DNA of 64,000 nt. Origin: Vibrio sp. SNU_ST1 (GTDB lineage Bacteria; Pseudomonadota; Gammaproteobacteria; Enterobacterales; Vibrionaceae). The position numbers were made by a program, and so were the translations under genes. Of the stretch, positions 8,624 through 18,342 are shown piece by piece. The notes beneath the pieces were generated by a model. It was not told the DNA's origin and did not search any database. It worked only from the letters and a program-made list of their open reading frames with translations. The stretch is taken from assembly GCF_030563405.1 (NCBI RefSeq), contig NZ_CP130748.1, positions 434,001-498,000 of the forward strand, written 5' to 3'. Position 1 is the first letter of the stretch. Every line of letters begins with the position of its first letter.

Positions 8624-9229
8624 TTAGTTTACCGAATTGTCATCTTCACTATATTCAAACGCTCGAATCACCTGCTTTACGCCAGATATATTACGCGCAA
8701 CTTCTGTCGCGATATCAGCGTGTTCTCGAGAAACCAATCCAAGCAGAAATACTTCTGAATCTTCAGTAATTACTTTGACTTTTATGCCGTTAAGCTCAGA
8801 TTCAGCAAGTAGGGCAGACTTCACTTTAGTGGTAATCCAGCTGTCTTTACTGATAGCAGTAACAGACAATGGCTCTTTCACTCGGATCTGGTTGTGTATA
8901 CTTTCAACTCCCGTTACTGCTTTAGCTTGGCTTTCAAAAGCACGACGTTCAGCATCTGTTGTTGCTTGCCCCATCAGTACTACTGAACCGCGGTAAGAGC
9001 TTGCTGTGACACTGACGTTGCCGCGAAATGGCGGTTTATTGGTCATAGCCGCAACTTCAAATTCGATATTGTTGTCGCTCCAAATCTCTTTGGTGGTTCG
9101 TGTATCTGTGACTAGATTTGCAGTAGTTGCTGCACCAGCAATGAAAAGACCAGCACAACCAGATAACGACAGTGTAAGTAGCGAAACACTAATCAGCTTA
9201 AGCAGCTTCATAGAAGTTAATGATTTCAT
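8624..9229 (-). CDS. dolP: Outer-membrane BON-domain lipoprotein DolP (YraP)
   Basis: Lipoprotein supporting outer-membrane integrity and BAM function in E. coli. The 201 residues carry a signal peptide with lipobox LSGC (Cys25). Two BON domains follow (about 48-115 and 125-195; DSWITTKVKSALL begins the second). GGAG stands 7 nt before the chosen ATG; an internal ATG six codons later is less well placed. It is the last gene of the lpoA-yraN-diaA-dolP cluster, 16 nt after diaA. Confidence 0.93.
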   Translation of the reverse strand: MKSLTSMKLLKLISVSLLTLSLSGCAGLFIAGAATTANLVTDTRTTKEIWSDNNIEFEVAAMTNKPPFRGNVSVTASSYRGSVVLMGQATTDAERRAFESQAKAVTGVESIHNQIRVKEPLSVTAISKDSWITTKVKSALLAESELNGIKVKVITEDSEVFLLGLVSREHADIATEVARNISGVKQVIRAFEYSEDDNSVN

Positions 9230-9245
9230 CGTGATGCTCCGTATA

Positions 9246-9836
9246 TCACTCTTCGTGAGCTGGGAAGAGTACTTGATCGATTAGGTCACATAAGCAGTGT
9301 AGTGTCACCATGTGTACTTCGTGGATACGTGCTGTACGGTGTGAGGGAATACGAATTTCTACATCGTGCTCACCAAGCAGGCCAGCCATTTCACCACCAT
9401 CTTTACCAGTAAAGGCGATGATTGTCATATCACGTGTTACCGCAGCTTCCATTGCTTTGATGATATTTTTACTGTTACCACTAGTAGATATAGCCAGTAA
9501 AATATCACCAGTTTGACCAAACGCACGTACCTGCTTAGAGAAGATCTCTTCATAGTGGTAGTCGTTAGCCACAGCCGTTAGCGTAGTGTTGTCAGCAGTG
9601 AGAGCCATTGCTGGAAGACTAGGGCGCTCGGTTTCAAAGCGATTAAGTAGGCAAGAAACAAATTGCTGAGCATTCGATGCCGAACCACCGTTACCACAAC
9701 AAAGAATCTTGTTTCCGTTAAGCAGGGTTGCAACCATTGCTTGAGCGGCATGCGTGATTGCGTCTGGCAGAGCTTCTGCCGCCGCAATTTGGATTTGAAT
9801 ACTTTCTGTAAAACTTTCTTTGATGCTGTCTAGCAT
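9246..9836 (-). CDS. diaA: DnaA initiator-associating protein DiaA (SIS domain)
   Basis: Tetrameric SIS-domain protein that binds DnaA and promotes timely initiation at oriC. The 196 residues show sugar-isomerase motifs ([13 protein letters not shown] near 47, [10 protein letters not shown] near 115). GmhA, the sedoheptulose isomerase, shares the fold and is the main alternative. Position between yraN and dolP, as in E. coli, favours DiaA. Confidence 0.92.
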   Translation of the reverse strand: MLDSIKESFTESIQIQIAAAEALPDAITHAAQAMVATLLNGNKILCCGNGGSASNAQQFVSCLLNRFETERPSLPAMALTADNTTLTAVANDYHYEEIFSKQVRAFGQTGDILLAISTSGNSKNIIKAMEAAVTRDMTIIAFTGKDGGEMAGLLGEHDVEIRIPSHRTARIHEVHMVTLHCLCDLIDQVLFPAHEE

Positions 9837-9838
9837 GT

Positions 9839-10237
9839 TTATCCTTGGGTAATCGCGTTTTGAATCCAGTCGATAGTGTCATTCGGCCCTTCAATGGCAA
9901 TGATATCAAACCTGTAATCTGTAGAGTGTACCGACAAGCCTTGCTGCATAAGCCAAACATTGGCTGTTTTGAGTAGCTTTTGTGACTTTTTGGCTGTCAC
10001 CATTTCAGCGGCATGTCCGTAGCGGGTTTGCTTACGGTATTTTACCTCAGCAAACACAACTGTTTTGTTATGGCGCATTATAAGATCAATCTCGCCACAT
10101 TTTGCTATGAAGTTTTCTTCTATTAACGATAAACCGTGGTTAATCAGGTAGGATTTTGCCACAGCCTCGTATTTATCACCCACTTGTTTGTGGGTGATTG
10201 ATGGCTTGGATAGGAACTTACGGCTAAAAAGCCCCAT
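9839..10237 (-). CDS. yraN: YraN family protein (UPF0102, predicted endonuclease-like fold)
   Basis: Function is not established. It has the Holliday-junction-resolvase-like core seen as GEIDLIM and FAEVKYR (Asp, Glu, Lys of a PD-(D/E)XK site). The start is set at the ATG of MGLFSRKF, giving 132 residues and overlapping the end of lpoA by 14 nt. A longer frame beginning with GTG at 10270 would overlap lpoA further without a better ribosome site. Confidence 0.88.
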   Translation of the reverse strand: MGLFSRKFLSKPSITHKQVGDKYEAVAKSYLINHGLSLIEENFIAKCGEIDLIMRHNKTVVFAEVKYRKQTRYGHAAEMVTAKKSQKLLKTANVWLMQQGLSVHSTDYRFDIIAIEGPNDTIDWIQNAITQG

Positions 10238-12041
10238 GCTCTGCCCAGCTGATTTCACGTTGAACAACACAGTTGTTGTCGATGGTTAATACGCCGGTTT
10301 CGCCAGTAATGCTGTAATCTTGTACGGCTTTCATCTGTGGTAGTGCATCCATTAGGTAGTATGCATCCATTCCCAACGCTTGTAGGCGTTTTTGGCTGTT
10401 CGAGTGTGAAGGCCATAGGTCATTAAGCGCTTTATTAAGCTCGTTTTTGTTCTCGACCAATAGCGGGATATCGCTGTAGAAGACACCCGTTAGGTCTTCA
10501 TATTGCTTGTCACCGCTGTTGCTGCGTGAGTTAGAAAACAGTGCAGGTTGGCTAGCATCAGGGTTAATTGCGACTTCAATGAAGGGTTTGATGAGTGTTA
10601 GCTCTGAGTTCTTAGCGACAATGTAGACAGAATCGATATCACGACGACTGCGTGGTTCTGTTTCTAGGTCTAGGTTAAGTAGCCCATCCATTTGAGCGAT
10701 ACGTTGTTGGCTCTCTTGTAAACCGAAAATCTGATTCACATTACGCTGCAGTTGGCGTTTGTCAGAGAAGAAGCTGATTGCAACGTCGTTGTTGCTGTAT
10801 TTCTGCCACTCTTCGTTAAACGCTTGCTTAACGCGGTCACCTAAGCGTCCTTTGGGTGCAAGAATAAGTGGGTACTTATAGCCTTGTGCAAAAAGGTGTT
10901 TCGCAGCCTGAGCGACTTCTTGTTCTGGCGATAAAGCGAGATAACAAATATTAGTATCTGGTTCTAGCTGAGTTGGAATATTAAGAGCTAATGCTGGAAT
11001 CGAGTTCTCGTGGTTTTTCTGCGCTTGTTGAAGCTTAGTGATGTTGCTCTTAATGAGCGGGCCAACGATGAAATCAACGTTGTTCTCTTCCAGTGTCGCT
11101 TTAATCTCAGCCGCACTTTGCACGTTGGTATCCATTACCGTCAGCGTTGCATCTTCTTCGCGCTCTTTATCATTCATCATCGCAAAGATGAAACCATCAC
11201 GCACAAGTTGTGCTTGCTTGCTGTACTTACCTGTTAAGGGGAGTAATAGCGCGGTACTGGTTGGTTTACTAATCTCTAGCGCCAATATGTCAGTGATAGC
11301 CTGAGGTGTGTATGTCGCCGCAGGGTGACGAGGATTTTCGGCTAACCAATCAGACAGGGTTTTCTGTAAGTCCGGAAGATTAGAGTTAAGTGTTTTCATA
11401 TAAATAGCGAGCTGTAACCAACCGGCTAGAACGTCTTCTGTAGGAGATGTTTTAAGTTCTAGAATCTCATATTGAGAATAGCTGTTCAGGTTCTGCCAAA
11501 TACGGTCGGCAGTTTGCTGTTGGCTTTCGTCGTTAGCGTCCAGATATTCAGAATAAAGGACTAACTCACGGCTCGCTTCGAAATACTCATTCTGTATTTC
11601 AGAAATGTTAGCGCGTAGCTCGTGATAATCTTTCCATTGCTCGTTCGGAAGCTTCCACCAAGGCTGAAAGTTCAGTTGGCTGTACGCTTGCTGTGGCTGC
11701 GAGTTATTCACCAGCAGTTGAGCGCGAGCTAATTGCCATTCTGCTTGTTGAATTTCACTCAGCTCTTGTTTGGCTAAGCGTTTGATCAGCAGAGTCGCTT
11801 GATCGGTTTTTCTAGCTTGCACAGAAGCCTTAAGCGCCATGATTAACCAGTCGTTTTGTAGACTTCCTTTGCTACTATCCGCCTGCATCATGTAACTTTC
11901 AGTTGATTGCGCTGGATCTAGTGTAATATCAACACGCGTTGGTGCTTGAGGACCTGAAGAACAAGCCGCCAATGTAATTGCTAATGCAATTGGAGTGAGT
12001 AAGCGTGGTACACTGAGTCTCTTATGGTTCATCGTTGCCAT
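10224..12041 (-). CDS. lpoA: Outer-membrane lipoprotein LpoA, activator of penicillin-binding protein 1A
   Basis: Outer-membrane lipoprotein that reaches through the periplasm to stimulate the PBP1A transpeptidase. The 605 residues start with a lipoprotein signal (lipobox LAAC, Cys27). A helical TPR-like N-terminal half follows, then a periplasmic-binding-protein-like C-terminal half (from about 260: TALLLPLTGKYSKQAQLVRDGF). It heads the minus-strand cluster with yraN, diaA and dolP, linking peptidoglycan synthesis to replication control. It is divergent from rsmI with 61 nt between starts. MNHKR three codons in is an alternative start. Confidence 0.94.
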   Translation of the reverse strand: MATMNHKRLSVPRLLTPIALAITLAACSSGPQAPTRVDITLDPAQSTESYMMQADSSKGSLQNDWLIMALKASVQARKTDQATLLIKRLAKQELSEIQQAEWQLARAQLLVNNSQPQQAYSQLNFQPWWKLPNEQWKDYHELRANISEIQNEYFEASRELVLYSEYLDANDESQQQTADRIWQNLNSYSQYEILELKTSPTEDVLAGWLQLAIYMKTLNSNLPDLQKTLSDWLAENPRHPAATYTPQAITDILALEISKPTSTALLLPLTGKYSKQAQLVRDGFIFAMMNDKEREEDATLTVMDTNVQSAAEIKATLEENNVDFIVGPLIKSNITKLQQAQKNHENSIPALALNIPTQLEPDTNICYLALSPEQEVAQAAKHLFAQGYKYPLILAPKGRLGDRVKQAFNEEWQKYSNNDVAISFFSDKRQLQRNVNQIFGLQESQQRIAQMDGLLNLDLETEPRSRRDIDSVYIVAKNSELTLIKPFIEVAINPDASQPALFSNSRSNSGDKQYEDLTGVFYSDIPLLVENKNELNKALNDLWPSHSNSQKRLQALGMDAYYLMDALPQMKAVQDYSITGETGVLTIDNNCVVQREISWAEHGAF

Positions 12042-12102
12042 GAGTTCTTTAAATTCCGTATAAATTTGTATCTATATTAATCGTTGAAGTGATGGTAAAC
12101 AA

Positions 12103-12969
12103 ATGACAGATAACAAAACCTTGCTCACAGAGAGCCCAACTCTCTATATTGTGCCAACCCCAATCGGAAATTTGGGAGATATCACTCAAAGAGCAATTGA
12201 AATTTTATCAAGTGTCGATGTTATTGCAGCCGAAGACACACGCCACACGGGTAAGCTGCTTGCTCACTTCAATATATCAACCAGAACGTTCGCTTTACAT
12301 GATCATAATGAACAAACTAAAGCACAAGTTCTAGTCGAAAGGTTATTAGAAGGTCAGTCTATCGCATTAGTCTCTGATGCGGGTACTCCTTTAATCAGTG
12401 ATCCAGGTTACCATCTTGTCTCACAATGTCGTCAAGCGGGTGTGAGAGTTGTGCCACTTCCTGGTGCTTGTGCTGTGATTACCGCACTAAGTGCGTCTGG
12501 TTTGCCGTCTGATCGTTTCAGCTTTGAAGGTTTCTTACCGCCAAAGAGCAAAGGTCGTAAAGACAAGTTCTTAGAGATCGCAAAAGCAGAACGCACGTGT
12601 ATCTTCTACGAATCTCCGCACCGTATTACTGATTCTCTACAAGACATGCTAGAGATCTTAGGCCCTGACCGTGAGGTTGTGTTGGCGCGTGAGCTAACCA
12701 AAACCTTCGAAACCATCCAAGGTCTGCCACTTGGTGAACTTATTGAGTGGATTGAAGAAGACGCAAACCGTAAACGCGGTGAGATGGTATTGCTAATTCA
12801 CGGTCACCGTGAAGAAGCGAGCACAGAGTTGCCAGACGAAGCGACTCGCACGCTGGGTATTCTAACCAAAGAACTGCCACTTAAAAAAGCAGCGGCGATG
12901 ACGGCAGAAATCTACAATCTGAAAAAGAACGCTTTATACAAATGGGGCCTAGAGCATCTAGACAACTAG
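12103..12969 (+). CDS. rsmI: 16S rRNA (cytidine1402-2'-O)-methyltransferase RsmI
   Basis: SAM-dependent methylase that modifies C1402 in the ribosomal P site. RsmH, encoded 0.8 kb downstream, N4-methylates the same nucleotide. The 288 residues contain the family signatures [27 protein letters not shown] and [13 protein letters not shown]. It is divergent from lpoA and followed by its own terminator. Confidence 0.96.
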   Translation: MTDNKTLLTESPTLYIVPTPIGNLGDITQRAIEILSSVDVIAAEDTRHTGKLLAHFNISTRTFALHDHNEQTKAQVLVERLLEGQSIALVSDAGTPLISDPGYHLVSQCRQAGVRVVPLPGACAVITALSASGLPSDRFSFEGFLPPKSKGRKDKFLEIAKAERTCIFYESPHRITDSLQDMLEILGPDREVVLARELTKTFETIQGLPLGELIEWIEEDANRKRGEMVLLIHGHREEASTELPDEATRTLGILTKELPLKKAAAMTAEIYNLKKNALYKWGLEHLDN

Positions 12970-13013
12970 ATACCTCTTAATAGAGTAGCTAACCTGTATT
13001 GAAAAGCTTGTGA

Positions 13014-13045
13014 GGAGTGATGGAAATACCGTCGCTCCTTTTTTT
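13014..13045 (+). terminator. Terminator of rsmI
   Basis: Ten-pair stem GGAGTGATGG (13014-13023), loop AAATA, CCGTCGCTCC (13029-13038) with two G-T pairs, followed by seven T. Confidence 0.9.
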
Positions 13046-13108
13046 GTGCTTGGATTGTGTGAAATTCGTGCACTTGCTTAATGGTTTACAGCATATTTGT
13101 GATCTCGC

Positions 13109-13137
13109 TAGACACTGCACATTAATCTCTATACAAT
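13109..13137 (+). promoter_or_regulatory. rnpB promoter
   Basis: TAGACA (13109-13114), a 17-nt spacer and TACAAT (13132-13137). The predicted start lies 7-9 nt further on, coinciding with the 5' end of the RNA inferred from P1 pairing. Confidence 0.75.
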
Positions 13138-13145
13138 CCGCCCTC

Positions 13146-13584
13146 GGAGTTGAACGGGTAATCGCTGCTTTGCTGATGTCCTTCGGGAGACTGACGTTGA
13201 GGTCCTTCGGGAAACTGACGTTGAAGTCCTTCGGGAGACTGGTAGAGGGGAGGAACGTCCGGGCTCCATAGAGCAGGGTGCCAGATAACGTCTGGGGGGC
13301 GCGAGCCCACGACAAGTGCAGCAGAGAGAAGACCGCCGATGGCCTCATTTCTTCGGAAGAGGCACAGGTAAGGCTGAAAGGGTGCGGTAAGAGCGCACCG
13401 TGCGACTGGCAACAGTTCGTAGCAAGGTAAACTCCACCCGGAGCAAGATCAAATAGGCCCTCGCATTGCGCTGCTCGCGTATGGGGGCGGGTAGATTGCT
13501 TGAGCCTGTGAGCGATTGCAGGCCTAGACGAATGGTTACCGCCGCGCAAGCGGAACAGAACCCGGCGTATGTGTCAACTCCACC
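13146..13584 (+). ncRNA. rnpB: RNase P catalytic RNA (class A)
   Basis: Ribozyme that matures the 5' ends of tRNAs. The conserved core is clear: GAGGAACGTCCGGGCTCC at about 13249, AGGGTGCCAG, ACGACAAGTGCA, AAAGGGTGCGGTAAGAGCGC, GTAAACTCCACCCGGAGCAA, and the 3' AGAACCCGGC. The ends are set by P1 pairing of GGAGTTGA at the 5' end with TCAACTCC at 13574-13581. Length is about 440 nt against 377 in E. coli. Much of the extra length is a tandem expansion of the P3 arm (13178-13241). Open reading frames across this region on either strand are spurious. Confidence 0.97.
13178..13241 (+). repeat. 24-nt tandem repeat in the P3 arm of RNase P RNA
   Basis: Two full 24-nt units (13178-13201, 13202-13225), differing at two bases, and a third partial unit (13226-13241). 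Each begins with GTCCTTCGGGA, a TTCG-loop hairpin, and the units are joined by ACTGACGTTGA. E. coli P3 has one such hairpin at this place. Confidence 0.9.
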
Positions 13585-13593
13585 TATATAAAG

Positions 13594-13630
13594 AACCCAT
13601 CATTACTTAACGGTAGTGATGGGTTTTTTG
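13594..13630 (+). terminator. Terminator of rnpB
   Basis: Thirteen-pair stem AACCCATCATTAC (13594-13606) with GTAGTGATGGGTT (13613-13625), one T-G pair, loop TTAACG, followed by a T-run. Confidence 0.92.
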
Positions 13631-13687
13631 CTTTATATTGACGTTAATTATTTAGATTTCCTTAGAATCCATAATCTTGATATGAGC

Positions 13688-13716
13688 TTGGGTCAAAAAT
13701 TCCCAAAGCCTATACA
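13688..13716 (+). promoter_or_regulatory. Candidate promoter of the division/cell wall cluster
   Basis: TTGGGT (13688-13693), 17-nt spacer, TATACA (13711-13716), about 100 nt before rsmH. A second possibility is TTGACG (13638-13643) with TAGAAT 19 nt later. This gap has no mraZ gene and no MraZ-type TGGGA repeats that I could recognise. Confidence 0.4.
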
Positions 13717-13813
13717 CAATATGGTGGAGATACGGCGTGAAATCAGTAAACTAAAACGTTAATAGAACATATTATTGCCGAACTAATGGCTCAATCCATT
13801 CACTGAGAAGACT

Positions 13814-14764
13814 ATGACAGAAGCATTCAAACATATTTCAGTATTGCTTAACGAATCTATTGACGGACTTGCGATCAAACCTGACGGTACCTATATCGAT
13901 GGTACTTTTGGCCGTGGTGGTCACAGCCGTACAATCCTGTCTAAACTGGGCGAGAATGGAAGACTCTTTAGTATCGACCGCGATCCACAAGCGATTGCCG
14001 AAGCACAAAAGATTGATGATCCTCGTTTTACGATTATTCATGGCCCGTTCTCAGGTATGGCTGAATATGCAGAGCGTTATGACTTAGTCGGTCAAGTGGA
14101 TGGCGTATTGCTGGATTTAGGTGTCTCTTCACCACAGCTAGATGATGCTGAACGTGGCTTTAGCTTTATGAAAGATGGCCCGCTTGATATGCGTATGGAT
14201 CCAACAACCGGCATTCCTGTTTCCCAGTGGTTGGTTGAAGCTGATCTTGATGACATCACATGGGTTATTCGTGAGTTCGGTGAAGACAAACACGCTCGTC
14301 GTATCGCGAAAGGCATCATTGCTTATCAAGAGAATGAAGAGAACGAACCGTTAACGCGCACTGGCCAGTTGGCTAAGCTTATTTCTGATGTCGCTCCAAA
14401 AAGCTTCAAAGAGAAAAAACACCCAGCAACACGTGCTTTCCAAGCATTCCGTATCTACATTAACAGTGAACTGGAAGAGATCGATACAGCACTGAAAGGC
14501 GCGGCAAGCATTCTAGCTCCTCAAGGTCGTATCTCTGTTATCAGTTTCCACTCGCTTGAAGACCGTATGGTGAAGCGCTTTATCCGTAAAGAGAGCCAAG
14601 GTCCACAAGTACCACATGGCCTGCCACTAACTGAAGAGCAGATCAAAGCGCTAGGCAGTGCCGATCTGAAACCAATTGGTAAAGCAATTAAGCCTTCTAA
14701 AGATGAAGTGGATGAGAATACTCGTTCACGTAGTTCGGTACTACGAATCGCAGAAAAGCTATAG
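13814..14764 (+). CDS. rsmH: 16S rRNA (cytosine1402-N4)-methyltransferase RsmH (MraW)
   Basis: Class I SAM methyltransferase acting on C1402 of 16S rRNA. The 316 residues match the family. They contain HISVLLNE at the start, the SAM loop [27 protein letters not shown], and [10 protein letters not shown] at the C-terminus. It is the first gene of the cluster here and is 3 nt from ftsL. Confidence 0.97.
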   Translation: MTEAFKHISVLLNESIDGLAIKPDGTYIDGTFGRGGHSRTILSKLGENGRLFSIDRDPQAIAEAQKIDDPRFTIIHGPFSGMAEYAERYDLVGQVDGVLLDLGVSSPQLDDAERGFSFMKDGPLDMRMDPTTGIPVSQWLVEADLDDITWVIREFGEDKHARRIAKGIIAYQENEENEPLTRTGQLAKLISDVAPKSFKEKKHPATRAFQAFRIYINSELEEIDTALKGAASILAPQGRISVISFHSLEDRMVKRFIRKESQGPQVPHGLPLTEEQIKALGSADLKPIGKAIKPSKDEVDENTRSRSSVLRIAEKL

Positions 14765-14767
14765 TCA

Positions 14768-15085
14768 ATGAAGACCTCCAAACCCAACTTAGCCAAGATA
14801 ATATTTTTTGATTTGATCTCCGTGGGTAAAGTCCCATTGGGGCTTCTTATCTGCATCTTTGCGAGTGCGATGGGGGTCGTTCTTACGACACATGTATCAC
14901 GTCAGGCGATTACGCAAAAAGACATGGCATTGGTGGAGCGGGAACAACTTGATGATGAGTGGCGAAATTTAATGCTTGAAGAGACGGCGCTAGCAGAACA
15001 CAGCCGCGTTCAAGCATCGGCAAAAAGAGAGCTCGACATGAAACGTCCAGACTCCGACAAAGAAGTTGTGATCACACTGAAATGA
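14768..15085 (+). CDS. ftsL: Cell division protein FtsL
   Basis: Bitopic divisome protein that forms a subcomplex with FtsB and FtsQ and activates FtsWI. The 105 residues have a short cytoplasmic part, one transmembrane helix (about 17-38) and a periplasmic coiled coil. Family identity rests on this architecture and on the invariant position between rsmH and ftsI, whose start it overlaps by 4 nt. Confidence 0.93.
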   Translation: MKTSKPNLAKIIFFDLISVGKVPLGLLICIFASAMGVVLTTHVSRQAITQKDMALVEREQLDDEWRNLMLEETALAEHSRVQASAKRELDMKRPDSDKEVVITLK

Positions 15086-16839
15086 CCGGTAAAAAGGAAA
15101 AAACACCCGCAAAACCCGTTAATGAATCAACGAAAGAGCGAGTGAAGAGCGAAAAGGATTCGGATCCAATTCTTATTAAATGGCGTTTCAACGTTGTTAT
15201 TGCTTTCGTGTTTCTAGCCTTTGCTGCACTCGTTGGCCGTGTGGCTTACATCCAAATCATTGAACCTGATAACTTAATTCGTCAGGGGGATCTTCGCTCA
15301 GTACGTGTTAAGGCTATTCCTTCTGCTCGCGGTATTATCTCTGACCGCAATGGTGAGCCGCTTGCTGTGAGTGTTCCCGTTGAAGCAGTATGGGCCGACC
15401 CAAAAACGATTTTCGATAAAAATGGTATGGCCCAGATTGATCGTTGGTATGCGTTAGCCGATGTACTTGGCCTACAGCGACAATCGATGATCGATAAGAT
15501 CTCTAGCAACAAATCCCGTCGATTTATTTATCTACAAAGACAAGTTAGCCCTGCGATGGCTAAGTATATCCGTGAACTTAAGCTGGTGGGTGTGGGCCTG
15601 AAAGCGGAATCTCGACGTTACTACCCTGCAGGTGAAGTCAGTGCACACCTTATCGGTGTTACCGGAATTGATGGGCACGGCCTAGAAGGGGTTGAACGCA
15701 GTTACGATAAATGGCTTACAGGTGAAGCAGGCAAGCGAACGATTCGTAAAGACCGCTACGGACGCGTTGTCGAAAACATTGCGTTAGAAGAACGCGAAGA
15801 AGGCAAACCACTAGAACTCACCATCGATCAACGACTGCAGGCGATCGCCTACCGAGCGATTAAGCAAGCGGTGGCCGATCATAAAGCGACCTCAGGCTCT
15901 GCAGTATTACTCGATGTGAAAACGGGCGCTGTGTTAGCCATGGTCAATGCACCGTCTTACAACCCGAACAACCGCTCTGATTTACAAAGCTTTAAAATGC
16001 GAAACCGCGTGCTGACCGATGCTATGGAGCCCGGCTCAACAGTGAAACCTTTTGTGGTGCTCGCCGCATTAGAAAATGGTACAGCTGATGCGAAATCTAT
16101 TATTGATACGGGTAATGGCATCATGCAAATTGGAGGTAGCCGAGTACGTGATACCTCTAAAGTGGGCAAGGCTGATTTAGCCTTGATCCTTAAAAAGTCA
16201 AGTAACATCGGCGTGGCGAAATTGGCGCTTGATATGCCACTTGAAGCGTTACTTGGTATGTACAGTTCGGTTGGTTTAGGCGAAATGTCTGGGCTAAATC
16301 TCGTGGGTGAAACGAGTGGTATTTTCCCGAATCGTCGCCGTTGGTCCAAGTTCGAAATCGCGACGCTATCGTTTGGATATGGCTTATCTGTGACCCCGCT
16401 TCAGTTGGCTCATGCTTATGCAACGTTAGCCAACAAAGGTATGTATGAACCGATTCATATCATTAAAAGCAACGACCAAGACTTCTCAAAGCAGATCATC
16501 AAACGTGAAAATGCAGAGATGGTATTACAAATGTTAGAAGGCGTGACTCAAAAGGGCGGAACGGCAACCAGAGCCGCTGTTCCGGGTTATCGAGTTGCGG
16601 CAAAAACGGGTACATCTCGTAAAGCCGCTGCGGGTGGCTATAGTGATGAGTATATTGCCATAACGTCGGGTTTTGCTCCAGTCAGCGATCCAAGAGTAGC
16701 TCTGGTTGTCGTAGTCAATGAGCCGCAAGGTGACCTTTACTATGGCGGTTCAGTTGCTGCCCCCGTTTTTTCTGAAATCATGAAGGGTGCACTGCAAATA
16801 CTTAATGTCCCTGCTGATGAAAACAAGTTTCAAGAATAG
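15082..16839 (+). CDS. ftsI: Peptidoglycan transpeptidase FtsI (PBP3)
   Basis: Septal penicillin-binding protein that crosslinks peptidoglycan with FtsW. The 585 residues have an N-terminal transmembrane helix (about 33-53), a pedestal domain and a transpeptidase domain. Active-site motifs are Ser319-Thr-Val-Lys (SxxK), Ser373-Ser-Asn (SxN) and KTGTS at 508-512. The cytoplasmic tail is long and lysine-rich (about 30 residues). Confidence 0.97.
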   Translation: MTGKKEKTPAKPVNESTKERVKSEKDSDPILIKWRFNVVIAFVFLAFAALVGRVAYIQIIEPDNLIRQGDLRSVRVKAIPSARGIISDRNGEPLAVSVPVEAVWADPKTIFDKNGMAQIDRWYALADVLGLQRQSMIDKISSNKSRRFIYLQRQVSPAMAKYIRELKLVGVGLKAESRRYYPAGEVSAHLIGVTGIDGHGLEGVERSYDKWLTGEAGKRTIRKDRYGRVVENIALEEREEGKPLELTIDQRLQAIAYRAIKQAVADHKATSGSAVLLDVKTGAVLAMVNAPSYNPNNRSDLQSFKMRNRVLTDAMEPGSTVKPFVVLAALENGTADAKSIIDTGNGIMQIGGSRVRDTSKVGKADLALILKKSSNIGVAKLALDMPLEALLGMYSSVGLGEMSGLNLVGETSGIFPNRRRWSKFEIATLSFGYGLSVTPLQLAHAYATLANKGMYEPIHIIKSNDQDFSKQIIKRENAEMVLQMLEGVTQKGGTATRAAVPGYRVAAKTGTSRKAAAGGYSDEYIAITSGFAPVSDPRVALVVVVNEPQGDLYYGGSVAAPVFSEIMKGALQILNVPADENKFQE

Positions 16840-16857
16840 AGCCAATCAGGATTCAAT

Positions 16858-18342
16858 ATGAGTAATAGCCTCACGCTGTCATCTTTACTTTCTCCTTGGG
16901 GGGGCTTTAGTTCACCTGAGCTAGATGCGATTGCTGTTGAGCAATTGGAGTTGGATAGCCGTACCATCAAGGAAGGCGATATTTTTGTTGCCATTGTTGG
17001 ACATGCCATTGATGGTCGTCGATTTATCGACAAAGCCGTCGCTCAAGGCGCGAAAGCCGTCATTGCACAAGCTGGCGATGACAAAGCTCATGGCTTGGTT
17101 GAGTGGCTAAACTCGGTTCCTGTGGTTTATGTTTCAGACTTAAACTCCACACTCTCTGAATTAGCTGGCCGTGTTTATTCTTCTCAAGCGACTAAGTTGA
17201 TTGGTGTTACCGGCACCAATGGCAAAACCACCATCACCCAATTGATTGCTCAGTGGCTTGATTTGGTCGGCCAGCGTTCGGCGGTAATGGGCACCACGGG
17301 TAATGGCTTCTTAGATAACCTAAAAACAGCGGCTAATACCACAGGCAGCGCGATTGAAATACAACGCACACTGAGCGAGTTGGCTGAGGAAAGTGCAGTT
17401 TATACCGCGATGGAAATCTCTTCTCATGGTTTGGTGCAAGGCCGAGTAAAGGCCTTGGATTTTGAAGTGGGTGTGTTCACTAACCTAAGCCGTGATCACC
17501 TTGATTACCACGGCACGATGGAAGAGTACGCACTGGCTAAGAAGAGTTTGTTTACTCAACACAAATGCAAACATGCAGTGATCAATGTGGATGATGAAGT
17601 CGGCAAAGCGTGGATGTCAGATTTGTCCAATGCAATAGCTGTTTCATTGCTTCCGTTGTCTGGTTACCAACAGTCGGTGTGGGCATCTGATGTCGCCTAT
17701 GCAGAAACTGGGATTAAGCTCTCTTTCGATGGTAGCTGGGGGCAAGGTGATCTTTCGGTTCCATTGATTGGTCAGTTCAACGCATCAAACGTACTGGTTG
17801 CTTTCGCGACTTTGCTTTCATTGGGCATCGACAAGCAAACCTTGGTCGACACCGCGTCTCAGCTTCAACCTGTTATTGGTCGTATGGAACTGTTTCAAGT
17901 TCCGAGCAAAGCAAAAGTCGTTGTTGATTACGCGCACACGCCAGATGCTCTAGAAAAAGCATTGGCAGCACTGCGTGTACACTGCTCTGGAAAGCTGTGG
18001 GCTATCTTCGGTTGTGGTGGCGATCGTGACACAGGTAAGCGCCCAATGATGGCGGTAACGGCAGAGCAGTTCGCCGACAAAATTATTATTTCAGATGACA
18101 ACCCTCGCAGCGAAGATCCTGCTTTGATTGTTAAAGACATGCTAGCTGGCTTAAGCGAACCTGAATCCGCATTCGTCGAGCACGATCGCTATCAAGCGGT
18201 TAAGTTTGCCCTAGAACAGGCTGGCAGTAATGACATTATTCTTTTGGCTGGTAAAGGCCATGAGGATTACCAAGTATTGAAAGACGAAACGATCCATTAC
18301 TCAGATCGAGAGTCTGCGCTACAACTTTTAGGTATTTCATAA
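16858..18342 (+). CDS. murE: UDP-MurNAc-L-Ala-D-Glu:meso-diaminopimelate ligase MurE
   Basis: Cytoplasmic Mur ligase adding meso-diaminopimelate to the peptidoglycan precursor. The 494 residues contain the ATP loop [14 protein letters not shown] near 116 and [13 protein letters not shown]. The DNPRSEDP motif recognises meso-DAP, as opposed to lysine. It shares one base with murF. Confidence 0.97.
   Translation: MSNSLTLSSLLSPWGGFSSPELDAIAVEQLELDSRTIKEGDIFVAIVGHAIDGRRFIDKAVAQGAKAVIAQAGDDKAHGLVEWLNSVPVVYVSDLNSTLSELAGRVYSSQATKLIGVTGTNGKTTITQLIAQWLDLVGQRSAVMGTTGNGFLDNLKTAANTTGSAIEIQRTLSELAEESAVYTAMEISSHGLVQGRVKALDFEVGVFTNLSRDHLDYHGTMEEYALAKKSLFTQHKCKHAVINVDDEVGKAWMSDLSNAIAVSLLPLSGYQQSVWASDVAYAETGIKLSFDGSWGQGDLSVPLIGQFNASNVLVAFATLLSLGIDKQTLVDTASQLQPVIGRMELFQVPSKAKVVVDYAHTPDALEKALAALRVHCSGKLWAIFGCGGDRDTGKRPMMAVTAEQFADKIIISDDNPRSEDPALIVKDMLAGLSEPESAFVEHDRYQAVKFALEQAGSNDIILLAGKGHEDYQVLKDETIHYSDRESALQLLGIS

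Noticed and set aside
12989..13549. A 186-codon minus-strand open frame, plus shorter frames on both strands around 13.0-13.5 kb
   Set aside because: They lie across the rnpB gene and its flanks. The conserved RNase P RNA core explains this sequence, and the frames show no family features.
14092..14856. Many antisense frames of 60-110 codons opposite the cell wall and glutamate synthase genes
   Set aside because: They follow codon-bias shadows of long, well-supported genes and have no ribosome sites or family features.
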